Of a DNA stretch of 64,000 bases, positions 56,042 through 64,000 are shown piece after piece. The DNA is from Desulfovibrio desulfuricans DSM 642 (GTDB lineage: Bacteria > Desulfobacterota > Desulfovibrionia > Desulfovibrionales > Desulfovibrionaceae), in the NCBI RefSeq assembly GCF_000420465.1, contig NZ_ATUZ01000020.1, positions 48,490-112,489 of the forward strand, in the 5' to 3' direction. Below the pieces are notes generated by a model that had not been told where the DNA came from, ran no database searches, and worked only from the letters and a program-made list of their open reading frames with translations. The position numbers and the translations under genes are program-made. Every line of letters begins with the position of its first letter. Positions within the stretch are counted from its first letter, which is position 1.

Positions 56042-59000
56042 ATGGCCAACAAGACATTCTCGGAAGTTCAGGATTTTTTGAAGGGCAAGGTAATACTGGT
56101 AGCTAACCGCGGTATTCCGGCCCGTCGCATTTGTCGTTCCATCCGCGAACGTTTTGACGCGGTAGCGGCAATGACTGCGACTGATGTGGACAAAACGGCC
56201 CCTGCGGCCTCAACGGCGCAGGAACTGATGCTGCTCGGGACAGACCCCCGCGCGTATCTGGATATTGACCGCATTATCGACAAAGCCAAACAACGTGGCG
56301 TAGTCGGCATTCACCCCGGCTGGGGGTTTGCTTCCGAGGACACGCGCTTTCCGCAGCGCTGCAAAGAGGCGGGCATCACCTTTATCGGCGCGACAGCCGA
56401 GGCCATGAACCTCTTGGGCAACAAGGTTCAGGCTCGAGAAGTGGCTCGCAAATTGGGCATTCCTGTTGTGCCCGGCTCTGAAGGAGCCGTGGATATTCCT
56501 ACCGCCCGCCAGCTTATCAACGAGATCGGGCTGCCCATCATGCTCAAGGCAGAAGGGGGCGGCGGCGGTCGCGGTATTTTTGCCATTCATAACGAGGCTG
56601 ATCTGGAAGACGCCTTTTTCAAGGCTTCCACCATGGCTCAGGCTTCGTTTGGCAATCCGCGCCTGTTTGTGGAAAAGTTCCTTGCCGATGTGCGCCACAT
56701 TGAGATTCAGGTCATTGCCGACATGTACGGCAACGTGTTCGCCTTTGACGAACGCGATTGCACCGTGCAGCGCAACCACCAGAAACTCATTGAAATCACG
56801 CCTTCGCCCTGGCCGGGCATGACCAAGAACCTGCGCGACAGGCTCAAGGATTATTCCCGCCGCCTTGTGCGCGCCGTGGGCTACCATTCCCTTGCCACGG
56901 TCGAATTCCTCGTTACGCCTGACGGTACGCCGTACCTTATTGAAGTTAACACCCGTTTGCAGGTTGAACACGGCATCACCGAATGCCGCTACGGCATTGA
57001 CCTTGTGGAAGAGCAGATCGCCGTGGCCTTTGGCGCGGAACTGCGCTACCGCGAAGAAAGCCAGCGTCCTTCGTACTGGGCCATGCAGGTGCGCATCAAC
57101 TGCGAAAACCCGCAGGACAACTTCGCCCCCAATTCCGGCCTCATTTCGCGCTATGTGTCGCCCGGCGGCCCCGGCGTGCGCCTTGATTCCAATATCAGCG
57201 CAGGCTACGAGTTCCCCGCCAACTACGACTCTGCGGGCGCGCTGCTCATATCTTACGCCACTGACTGGGAAAAGGTGCTTGGCATCACGGAACGCGCCCT
57301 GAGCGAATATGTGATCGGCGGCATCAAGACCACCATTCCTTTCTTCCGTCAGGTCATCAAGCACCCCCTGTTCAAGCAGGGCGGCATCAATACCAACTTC
57401 ATCGCCACGCATCCCGAGCTCATGGTTTACACCGACCTTGCGCCCGAAGGCGAGCGTCTTGCCAAGCTGGTGGCCGAGATTTCGGCCAAGGGCTTCAACC
57501 CCTACGTGCAGCTTGGCGAATACCGTTCAAGCTCAACGCCCTGTCTTGGACCCTTTGAGCCTGTGCTGCCGCCCATAAGCACGGCTGCGCGCCGTCAGCC
57601 TTCGCCCTATCCGCAGGGCGACCGCATGGCCACGCTGGACTATATCCGTGATTCCGGGCTGGTGCACTTTACCGACACCACAACCCGCGACCTCACGCAG
57701 TCCAACTCCGGCAACCGCTTGCGCCTTGCCGAAGACAGGCTCATGGGCCCCTACCTTGACAATGCGGGCTTTTTCTCGCTCGAAAACGGCGGCGGGGCGC
57801 ACTTCCATGTGGCCATGCTGGCTAACATGACCTACCCCTTCACCGAAGCCAAGGAATGGAACCGCTTTGCGCCCAAAACCCTCAAGCAGCTGCTGGTGCG
57901 TTCCACCAACGTGCTTGGGTATACGCCGCAGCCGCGCAACCTCATGCTCAAAACGGGCGAAATGATTTGCGACCACTATCAGGTCGTACGTTGCTTCGAC
58001 TTTTTGAACCATGTGGAAAACATGCGCCCCATTGCCGAAGTGGTCATGGACCGCAAGGACATTATCTTCCAGCCCGCCATTTCCATGTCATGGGCCAAGG
58101 GTTTTGACGTCAAGCACTACCTGGGCGTTACCGAAGCCATGCTCCGCATGGTGGGCGACATCATGGGTGCAAGCCCCAAGGAAGCCTCGCGCCACATCAT
58201 TCTGGGCCTCAAGGACATGGCCGGCGTTTGCCCGCCGCGCTTCATGGACGAGCTGGTCAAAGCCCTGCGCAAAGCATGGCCCGAACTTGTGCTGCACTAC
58301 CACAGGCACTATACCGACGGCCTTTTCGTGCCCTCCTGCGGTGCCGCGGCCAAGGCCGGTGCGCACATCATCGACGTGGGTCTCGGCTCTTCGGTGCGTT
58401 CTTATGGTCAGGGCGATGTGCTTGCCACCATGGCCTATATTGAAGACGAACTGGGCCTCAAGTGCAACCTTGATAAAAACGCCATCCGCGACGCCAACTT
58501 TGTCTGCAAGCAGATCATGCCCTACTACGACCGCTACTGCGCGCCGTACTTCCAGGGCATCGACTATGACGTAACGCGCCACGGCATGCCCGGCGGCGCC
58601 ACTTCCTCCTCGCAGGAAGGCGCCATGAAGCAGGGGTACATTCACCTGCTGCCTTACATGCTCAAGTTCCTTGAAGGCACCCGCCAGATCGTGCGCTATC
58701 ACGATGTTACCCCCGGCTCGCAGATCACCTGGAACACGGCGTTTCTGGCCGTTACAGGCGCATGGAAGCGGGGTGGCGAAGACGAAGTGCGCTACCTGCT
58801 GGAAGTGCTGGGTCAGATCACCCGCACCCCTGAGAAAGAGCTTACGGACGAAATGCGCCGCGCGCGCCTGAACATCTATCAGGACTGCAACGACGCCTTC
58901 CGCAACCTGCTCCAGGGCAAATTCGGCAAACTGCCGCTCGGCTTCCCGGCTGACTGGGTCTATCAGAGCGCTTTCGGCTCTGACTGGAAGAGCGCCATGG

Positions 59001-59743
59001 CGGCCCGCACAGAGGCTTCGCCCCTTGAATCGCTGGCAGAAGTGAACCTTGCAGCCGAAGAAAAGGCCTGCGCCGAAATTCTGAAGCGCAAGCCCAACGA
59101 TGAAGAGTTTGTGCTGTACCTTAACCATCCGGCAGACGCGCTCAAGACCATCCAGTTCAAGTCCAAGTTCGGCGATCCCAACAACCTGCCTTTGCACATA
59201 TGGTTCGAGGGTCTGAAAGTCGGCCAGGATCTGTACTTCAACGACAGCAGCGGCAAGCCCCATCATCTTTTGCTGCTCAGCATCTCCAACCCCAACGATG
59301 CGGGCATCTCCATCTGCCGTTATGTGCTCGACTCCGAATTCATGAGCTGCGAGGTTCAGGTTCGGCAGCCTTCGGGCAACGGCGCAAAGAGCACGATTAT
59401 GGCCGACACTGCCAACAAGTATCATGTGGGCGCGCCCAGCAACGGCGATCTGTGGGTCATGTATGTGCATCCCGGTGATGTGGTCAAGGCGGGCGAAGAG
59501 CTCTTTAACGTCTCCATCATGAAGCAGGAAAAGGCCGTTCTGGCCCCCATTGACGGCATGGTGAAACGTGTGCTTAAAACCGCCGATTTCAAAGAAAACA
59601 AGCAGATGGTTTCGGTCAGAGAAGGTGAGCTTATTGTGGAGCTGGGGCCTGTGCCGCGCATATGCGGCAACGAGGCCTGCGGTCAGCCCATTCCTATGGA
59701 TAACATCGCATTCTGCCCCTATTGCGGTGTGCGCGTAAGTTAA
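56042..59743 (+). CDS. pyc: pyruvate carboxylase with C-terminal zinc ribbon
   Basis: This enzyme of 1233 residues makes oxaloacetate from pyruvate, bicarbonate and ATP. It starts at MANKTFSEVQDF, with AAGGG upstream. Layout: biotin carboxylase with an ATP-grasp core (VEVNTRLQVEHGITE written in part), a carboxyltransferase barrel (TTTRDLTQSN, then the metal and lysine region) and a biotinyl domain. The biotin site reads IMKQ (Lys about 1161) where AMKM is usual. After it come four cysteines, 1208, 1213, 1225 and 1228, in a CxxxxC...CxxC zinc ribbon not found in ordinary pyruvate carboxylases. birA lies just upstream and PEP synthase downstream. Confidence 0.92.
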   Translation: MANKTFSEVQDFLKGKVILVANRGIPARRICRSIRERFDAVAAMTATDVDKTAPAASTAQELMLLGTDPRAYLDIDRIIDKAKQRGVVGIHPGWGFASEDTRFPQRCKEAGITFIGATAEAMNLLGNKVQAREVARKLGIPVVPGSEGAVDIPTARQLINEIGLPIMLKAEGGGGGRGIFAIHNEADLEDAFFKASTMAQASFGNPRLFVEKFLADVRHIEIQVIADMYGNVFAFDERDCTVQRNHQKLIEITPSPWPGMTKNLRDRLKDYSRRLVRAVGYHSLATVEFLVTPDGTPYLIEVNTRLQVEHGITECRYGIDLVEEQIAVAFGAELRYREESQRPSYWAMQVRINCENPQDNFAPNSGLISRYVSPGGPGVRLDSNISAGYEFPANYDSAGALLISYATDWEKVLGITERALSEYVIGGIKTTIPFFRQVIKHPLFKQGGINTNFIATHPELMVYTDLAPEGERLAKLVAEISAKGFNPYVQLGEYRSSSTPCLGPFEPVLPPISTAARRQPSPYPQGDRMATLDYIRDSGLVHFTDTTTRDLTQSNSGNRLRLAEDRLMGPYLDNAGFFSLENGGGAHFHVAMLANMTYPFTEAKEWNRFAPKTLKQLLVRSTNVLGYTPQPRNLMLKTGEMICDHYQVVRCFDFLNHVENMRPIAEVVMDRKDIIFQPAISMSWAKGFDVKHYLGVTEAMLRMVGDIMGASPKEASRHIILGLKDMAGVCPPRFMDELVKALRKAWPELVLHYHRHYTDGLFVPSCGAAAKAGAHIIDVGLGSSVRSYGQGDVLATMAYIEDELGLKCNLDKNAIRDANFVCKQIMPYYDRYCAPYFQGIDYDVTRHGMPGGATSSSQEGAMKQGYIHLLPYMLKFLEGTRQIVRYHDVTPGSQITWNTAFLAVTGAWKRGGEDEVRYLLEVLGQITRTPEKELTDEMRRARLNIYQDCNDAFRNLLQGKFGKLPLGFPADWVYQSAFGSDWKSAMAARTEASPLESLAEVNLAAEEKACAEILKRKPNDEEFVLYLNHPADALKTIQFKSKFGDPNNLPLHIWFEGLKVGQDLYFNDSSGKPHHLLLLSISNPNDAGISICRYVLDSEFMSCEVQVRQPSGNGAKSTIMADTANKYHVGAPSNGDLWVMYVHPGDVVKAGEELFNVSIMKQEKAVLAPIDGMVKRVLKTADFKENKQMVSVREGELIVELGPVPRICGNEACGQPIPMDNIAFCPYCGVRVS

Positions 59744-59840
59744 TTACTACGCTCACTACTGGAATTTGTGGACAGTTCCTTAGTGGCGATATACAATTTC
59801 CAAGGTTGTAAAGCTTCTGTTTCCCAAACCGGAGGAAGAC

Positions 59841-62800
59841 ATGGCTAAGATTCCCGCCGCCAAACCTGCGCAGAACAAACCCAAGGGCGCAGCGCCCGAG
59901 GCAGTTCAGAAAAAACTGGTGCTTGATGGTGCCGAAATTGTGCAGATTGGTCCCGAAGCGGAGTTGCTTGTTGGTGGTAAGAACTACAACACTGCCCTGA
60001 TCAGTCAGATTCAGGGCATTCAGGCGCCCCATTTTCGCGCCATCTCATCCATTGCCTTTCATCATCTGCTTGATGAAACAAAGGTCAATGGGCGTGTGGT
60101 ACGCAGCGTGGTGGACCGTGAATACGGGCGCATTGACTGGAACGACCCCGAAATCAACCAGGATCCGGACTTCTTGCAGAAGTTCGTGCGCCAGCTCGGC
60201 AAGCAGATTCATCAGGCCGCGCTGGCGGAAGGCGAGCAGACCAATACCAAGCTGCGCACCTTTATCAATAATATAGTCGAAGGTTTCGCCACCTCTCCCG
60301 AGGGCATCGACCAGTTGCGCAAGCGCTCGGTCATGGTGCAGGCGGCCATTTTGTCTGTTGAAGTGCCGAACGATGTTGCGGAAGCCGTGCGCGGCGCATA
60401 CCGCGACATCTGCCGCGAAAATGAAGACGACATGACCCCCGTGGCCGTGCGTTCTTCCGCTGCGGGCGAAGACTCGCGCAAGAAGGCCTTTGCCGGTCTC
60501 CAGGATACCTACCTGAACATGGTGGGTGAAGACAAAGTAGTGGAAGCCTACCATTGGGACTGTTCTTCTGCCTACAATCTGCGCTCCATGACCTACCGCC
60601 GCGAGGCCATCCTTGACGCGCTGGCCAAGGCCGAAGAAACCGGCGACGAGAGCATTGCTGAAAACGCCAAGCTTGAGTGGGCCATTGAGCACACCTCGCT
60701 TTCTGTCTGCATGATGCAGATGATCAACCCCGTGATTTCCGGTACGGCCTTTTCGGCTGATACCGCCACGGGCTGCCGCGGCACAGACCGCCGCGAACTG
60801 GTCAGCATTGATGCCAGCTATGGCCTCGGTGAGGCCGTGGTGGGCGGCAAGGTGACGCCTGACAAGCTTTATGTCTTCCAGCGCGATGACGGCGGCGAAG
60901 TTGTGATCCGCCAGATGGGCTGCAAGGACATGAAAATCGTCTATGACGAACGTGGCGGCACCCGTGAAGTGGAAGTTTCCGAGCTTGAGGCTCTGCGCTG
61001 GGCGCTTTCGCTCAGCCAGGCCGAACGCGTAGCCCAGGGTGTGCGCTCCGTCAGCAAGGCTTACGGCGGCATCATCATGGATACGGAATTCTGCATTGAC
61101 GCCAACGACAAGCTCTGGTTCGTCCAGGCGCGGCCCGAAACCCGCTGGAACGATGACCTTGAGCTGCACCCCCATACCATCTTCATGCGCCGCCGCGAGG
61201 TGGACGCCAAAGCCGCCGCCGAAGCCGAAGTGCTGGTGGAAGGCAATGGCGCTTCACGCGGTGCGGGTCAGGGTACGGTGCGCTTTTTGCGCTCCGCCCT
61301 TGAACTGAACAAGATCGCCAAGGGCGATGTGCTTGCCGCCGAACGCACCGACCCGGACATGGTGCCGGGCATGCGTGTGGCATCGGCCATTATGGCCGAT
61401 GTGGGCGGCGACACGAGCCACGCGGCCATTACTTCGCGCGAGCTTGGCATTGCCGCCATTATTGGCATTCAGCGCCTCGACATCCTGCGTGCGCTCGACG
61501 GCGCGGAAGTGACTGTTGACGGCACACGCGGCAAGGTCTATCGCGGCCTTTTGCCCCTGCACCTTGTAGGCGGCGAAATGGATCTCTCCAAGCTGCCCCT
61601 TACCAAGACCAAGGTCGGCCTTGTGCTGGCCGATGTGGGTCAGGCGCTGTTCCTCTCCCGTCTGCGTAACTTCCCCCAGTTTGAAGTGGGCCTGCTGCGC
61701 GCGGAATTCATGCTTGGCAACATCAGCATCCATCCGCAGGCACTGGAAGCCTTTGACAACGGCGAACTGGAAAATGTGGTGCACAGCAAGCTGAAAGAGC
61801 TTGAAAACCGCCTTTCCAAGGTGCTGCGCGAGCAGATGGCTGCCGGTCTGATCGTGTTCAACTTCAACCTGCGTGAATACGTGGGCGAAGTGACCGGCCT
61901 TGCCGCAGAAGTTGAAGCCTTTGCCGAAGCGAGCAAGAGCCTGAATGCGGAAGAAGTGCTGATGCAGCACCGCAAAATGCGCGAACTGGATCACAAGGTT
62001 GACCAGCACCTCGAAATGGCCTCACGCCGTATTGAAGTGCTCAAGACCTCCAATGATCTGGCCGACCATGTTCGCATCATCATGGGTTACGATGACGCTC
62101 TGGCCCTGCTGAATCCGGCTGACCCCGAATCCGCCAAGCGTGTTGCCGAAATCGAAGCCACTGTTGAAGAACATGTGCGCCGCATCAAGGATCTGCCCGC
62201 AGTCACCAAGTTGATGGACAACATCAACCATCTGCGTGAAGAAGTGAGCCTGCGCTCCGGCCTGAAAAAGGAAATGGACGACCTGCGCAACCTGACGGAC
62301 AAAATTCGCGGCATCATCAAGTCCCGCGGCTTCCGTACCGGCAAGGAGCATTACGTTCAGACCCTGGCCCAAAACCTGGCCCTCTTTGCCATGGCCTTCT
62401 ACGGCAAGCCCATCACGTACCGCACAACCGACTTCAAGAGCAACGAATACCGCAATCTGCTGGGCGGCAGCCTCTTTGAACATACCGAAGACAACCCCAT
62501 GCTTGGCTATCGCGGCGTTTCCCGTAATATCCATGATTGGGAAATTGAAGCCTTCAAGCTGGCCCGCGGCGTATACGGCGGCTCCAACCTGCGCATGATG
62601 CTGCCCTTTGTGCGCACTCTGGAAGAAGCCCGCTCCATGCGCAGCTACCTTGAGCAGGTTCACAAGCTCAAGAGCGGTCAGGACGGCCTGAAGATCATTC
62701 TCATGTCCGAGCTGCCTTCCAACGCCATTCTGGCCAAGCAGTTCATCTCCGAGTTTGACGGCTTCTCCATCGGCTCCAACGACATGACCCAGATGGTGCT

Positions 62801-63416
62801 GGCGACAGACCGCGACAACTCGCGCCTGTCCCACATCTATGACGAGGAAGATCCTGCTGTTGTCTGGGCTATCCTTGTCAGCATATTCACTGGACAGAAG
62901 TACGCCAAGAAGGTGGGCTTCTGCGGTCAGGGCGTGTCCAACAGCATCATCCTGCGCGGTCTGGTCGCCATTGCGGGCATAACCTCCGCCTCTGTGGTGC
63001 CGGATACCTACTACCAGACCGTGTTCGACATCGCCTCTGTGGAAGGGGAAAACCATTCTGCCGCCGACCTCGGCAAGTGGCTTGCCGCCCAACACCACAA
63101 GCGCCTTGCCGATCTGATGGAAAAGACCGGTTACGGTCATATCCTCAAGAAGTACAAGGAACCGCAGGATATTCAGGAATGGTACGAGGGCGAGTTGCAG
63201 CGTCGGCACGAACAGTTCCGCGAGCACCTCGACACCCCCAAGGAAGCATTTTACCGCGCTGAATTGCAGAGCTTCCGTTCCACTTTCCACAAGCCCGTGA
63301 TCTACGCCACCTGGAACTGGAACGAAACGGTTGAGGATGCCCTGCATCACTCCGGCTTCCAGAACTTCGAGGAGCAGGCCAAGGCTCTGGAATACTCCCG
63401 CACGGTCAACGACTAG
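59841..63416 (+). CDS. ppsA: phosphoenolpyruvate synthase-like enzyme, oversized
   Basis: This protein of 1191 residues (about 790 in E. coli) makes PEP from pyruvate and ATP. The N-terminal ATP-binding part has VAVRSSAAGEDS and QARPETRW. The phosphohistidine loop is GGDTSHAAITSRELG (His527). The PEP barrel starts at LLRAEFMLG, is broken by about 210 charged, helical residues (about 640-850), and resumes at YRTTDFKSNEYR, GSNDMTQ and the catalytic Cys block GFCGQG. Another 140 helical residues follow. GGAGGA precedes the start. It follows pyc after 97 bases. Confidence 0.9.
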   Translation: MAKIPAAKPAQNKPKGAAPEAVQKKLVLDGAEIVQIGPEAELLVGGKNYNTALISQIQGIQAPHFRAISSIAFHHLLDETKVNGRVVRSVVDREYGRIDWNDPEINQDPDFLQKFVRQLGKQIHQAALAEGEQTNTKLRTFINNIVEGFATSPEGIDQLRKRSVMVQAAILSVEVPNDVAEAVRGAYRDICRENEDDMTPVAVRSSAAGEDSRKKAFAGLQDTYLNMVGEDKVVEAYHWDCSSAYNLRSMTYRREAILDALAKAEETGDESIAENAKLEWAIEHTSLSVCMMQMINPVISGTAFSADTATGCRGTDRRELVSIDASYGLGEAVVGGKVTPDKLYVFQRDDGGEVVIRQMGCKDMKIVYDERGGTREVEVSELEALRWALSLSQAERVAQGVRSVSKAYGGIIMDTEFCIDANDKLWFVQARPETRWNDDLELHPHTIFMRRREVDAKAAAEAEVLVEGNGASRGAGQGTVRFLRSALELNKIAKGDVLAAERTDPDMVPGMRVASAIMADVGGDTSHAAITSRELGIAAIIGIQRLDILRALDGAEVTVDGTRGKVYRGLLPLHLVGGEMDLSKLPLTKTKVGLVLADVGQALFLSRLRNFPQFEVGLLRAEFMLGNISIHPQALEAFDNGELENVVHSKLKELENRLSKVLREQMAAGLIVFNFNLREYVGEVTGLAAEVEAFAEASKSLNAEEVLMQHRKMRELDHKVDQHLEMASRRIEVLKTSNDLADHVRIIMGYDDALALLNPADPESAKRVAEIEATVEEHVRRIKDLPAVTKLMDNINHLREEVSLRSGLKKEMDDLRNLTDKIRGIIKSRGFRTGKEHYVQTLAQNLALFAMAFYGKPITYRTTDFKSNEYRNLLGGSLFEHTEDNPMLGYRGVSRNIHDWEIEAFKLARGVYGGSNLRMMLPFVRTLEEARSMRSYLEQVHKLKSGQDGLKIILMSELPSNAILAKQFISEFDGFSIGSNDMTQMVLATDRDNSRLSHIYDEEDPAVVWAILVSIFTGQKYAKKVGFCGQGVSNSIILRGLVAIAGITSASVVPDTYYQTVFDIASVEGENHSAADLGKWLAAQHHKRLADLMEKTGYGHILKKYKEPQDIQEWYEGELQRRHEQFREHLDTPKEAFYRAELQSFRSTFHKPVIYATWNWNETVEDALHHSGFQNFEEQAKALEYSRTVND

Positions 63417-63447
63417 CGCAAGCCGGTCACTGCCGACTGATACACCA

Positions 63448-63477
63448 AGGCCCGGATCTCAGGATTCGGGCCTTTTC
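63448..63477 (+). terminator. terminator of the pyc-ppsA unit
   Basis: AAGGCCCG and CGGGCCTT pair around an 11-base loop and run into TTTT, 31 bases after the ppsA stop. Confidence 0.85.
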
Positions 63478-63544
63478 GCATACAGCGGAATGGGTGACGC
63501 AATCTCTGGCTTCAAAAACCTTTTTCTGCTTGCAGGAGAATCAT

Positions 63545-63697
63545 ATGCGTATGTGGATGTTGCCCCCTGAAGGCATGTGCCGCAAACATTTGCTGGGCGA
63601 ACATGTGGAACTGCATATGCTTCTTGGCAGCATGCGGCGCGGCAAGAGTATTGAGGGTTTGACCCTCCCCCCGAAAAGTATGCCATTGAAAAGTTAG
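63545..63697 (+). pseudogene. pyrimidine-dimer DNA glycosylase-like gene, truncated by an IS element
   Basis: A good AGGAG site and ATG open a frame reading MRMWMLPPEGMCRKHLLGEH and then VELHMLLGSMRRGKSIEG. This is the N-terminus of a small phage-type family annotated as pyrimidine-dimer DNA glycosylase or related; intact members run to about 120 residues or more. Here the family sequence stops after residue 38, exactly where the IS end TGACCCTCCCCCC begins (63660). The last residues before the stop are translated IS sequence. Confidence 0.75.
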
Positions 63698-63721
63698 TGT
63701 TCCTGACATAGGAGCACAAGA

Positions 63722-63988
63722 ATGAAACGTAGCAGATTCACCGAAGAACAGATTATTGGAATTTTGCGGCAAGCCGAGGCTGGAGTTCGCGTTGTCGATC
63801 TATGCCGTCAGCATGGCATCTCGGATGCGACCTTTTACAAGTGGCGCAGCAAGTTCGGTGGAATGAACATCTCTGACGCAAAGCGATTACGCCAGTTAGA
63901 GGAAGAAAACGCACGGCTGAAAAGACTTGTAGGCGAGCAGGCACTTGATATTGTCGTCCTAAAGGACGTGATCTCAAAAAACTTTTGA
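63722..63988 (+). CDS. IS3-family transposase OrfA
   Basis: This protein of 88 residues has the IS3/IS407-type helix-turn-helix MKRSRFTEEQIIGILRQAE, then VVDLCRQHGISDATFYKW. A leucine-zipper segment follows (LRQLEEENARLKRLVGEQ). It binds the IS ends and, when fused to OrfB by frameshifting, becomes the active transposase. AGGAGCACAAG precedes the start. Its last codons contain the slippery site A AAA AAC. Confidence 0.93.
   Translation: MKRSRFTEEQIIGILRQAEAGVRVVDLCRQHGISDATFYKWRSKFGGMNISDAKRLRQLEEENARLKRLVGEQALDIVVLKDVISKNF
63976..63982 (+). promoter_or_regulatory. -1 programmed ribosomal frameshift site
   Basis: AAAAAAC lies in orfA phase as A AAA AAC, the strongest bacterial -1 slippery heptamer. 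After a -1 slip the reading is KKLLKPAA, the usual start of IS3 OrfB, six bases before the orfA stop. Confidence 0.85.
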
Positions 63989-64000
63989 AGCCCGCAGCCA
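63976..64000 (+). CDS. IS3-family transposase OrfB, first codons only
   Basis: In the -1 frame relative to orfA the sequence reads KKLLKPAA to the window edge, matching the N-terminal region of IS3 OrfB proteins (DDE integrase). The catalytic domain lies outside the window, and the independent start codon, if any, is not seen. Confidence 0.5.

Larger units (their letters stand above)
63660..64000 (+). mobile_element. IS3-family insertion sequence, left end (continues past the window)
   Basis: The element begins with TGACCCTCCCCCC, close to the TGACCTxCCCCC ends common in the IS3 family, 62 bases before orfA. Its right end, orfB and target duplication are outside the window. Confidence 0.8.

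Noticed and set aside
1..64000. CRISPR array
   Set aside because: No set of evenly spaced short direct repeats was seen anywhere in the window.

Overview
This is a 64 kb chromosomal window, GC-rich in most genes, with gene content and protein style that fit a Desulfovibrio-like sulfate reducer (Desulfovibrionaceae). That assignment is from recall of the families, not from a search. Most of the window is ordinary housekeeping DNA. Accessory DNA is concentrated in four places: an O-carbamoyltransferase-type cassette at the left edge, a tRNA-Pro repeat region at about 14.3-18.8 kb, a large minus-strand Srf-like cluster at 21.9-37.3 kb, and an IS3-family insertion at the right edge.

Layout from left to right. 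1-1650 (minus): SGNH hydrolase, SxtJ-like membrane protein and DUF5989 peptide, running off the edge. 1949-4643: release factor 3 (prfC) and a small HD-GYP protein. 4974-7290: glpF-glpK for glycerol uptake and phosphorylation. 7698-11582: two paralogous chemoreceptor genes, the second split by a frameshift. 12379-14004: a sensor diguanylate cyclase. 14292-18751: two AT-rich accessory genes (a PD-(D/E)XK-like protein and a HEPN-like protein), an outer-membrane beta-barrel gene, two identical tRNA-Pro(GGG) genes in inverted orientation and a third, decayed copy between them. 18806-21855: a glycogen branching enzyme and a beta-hydroxyacid dehydrogenase-type reductase.

21873-37250 (minus) is the most interesting segment. 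A membrane-anchored trypsin-like protease, SrfA, SrfB (an actin/Hsp70-fold ATPase), SrfC (a dynamin-like GTPase with G1, G3 and G4 motifs) and a membrane protein with Sel1-like repeats are tightly packed or overlapping. They are followed by an exported von Willebrand A protein, a MacB/FtsX-type ABC transporter and an exported formylglycine-generating-enzyme-fold protein that lacks the catalytic cysteines. The gene set suggests an envelope-spanning machine coupling cytoplasmic NTPases to periplasmic modules. Its function is unknown to me.

37331-63416: a glycine-zipper lipoprotein and a TetR regulator; an operon gmhA-fmdB-hemC-Lon-like protease; nadK with an ARMT1/DUF89-like phosphatase; gatB; a signal-peptidase-like protein missing its lysine; a secreted-looking repeat protein; the conserved phoH-pgpH-ybeY cluster; a tRNA nucleotidyltransferase-like gene divergent from birA; and birA next to an unusual pyruvate carboxylase and an oversized PEP synthase. 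Together the last three make a biotin-dependent pyruvate-to-oxaloacetate and pyruvate-to-PEP module. 63545-64000: a pyrimidine-dimer-glycosylase-like gene cut by an IS3-family element whose orfA ends in a classic A AAA AAC slippery site.
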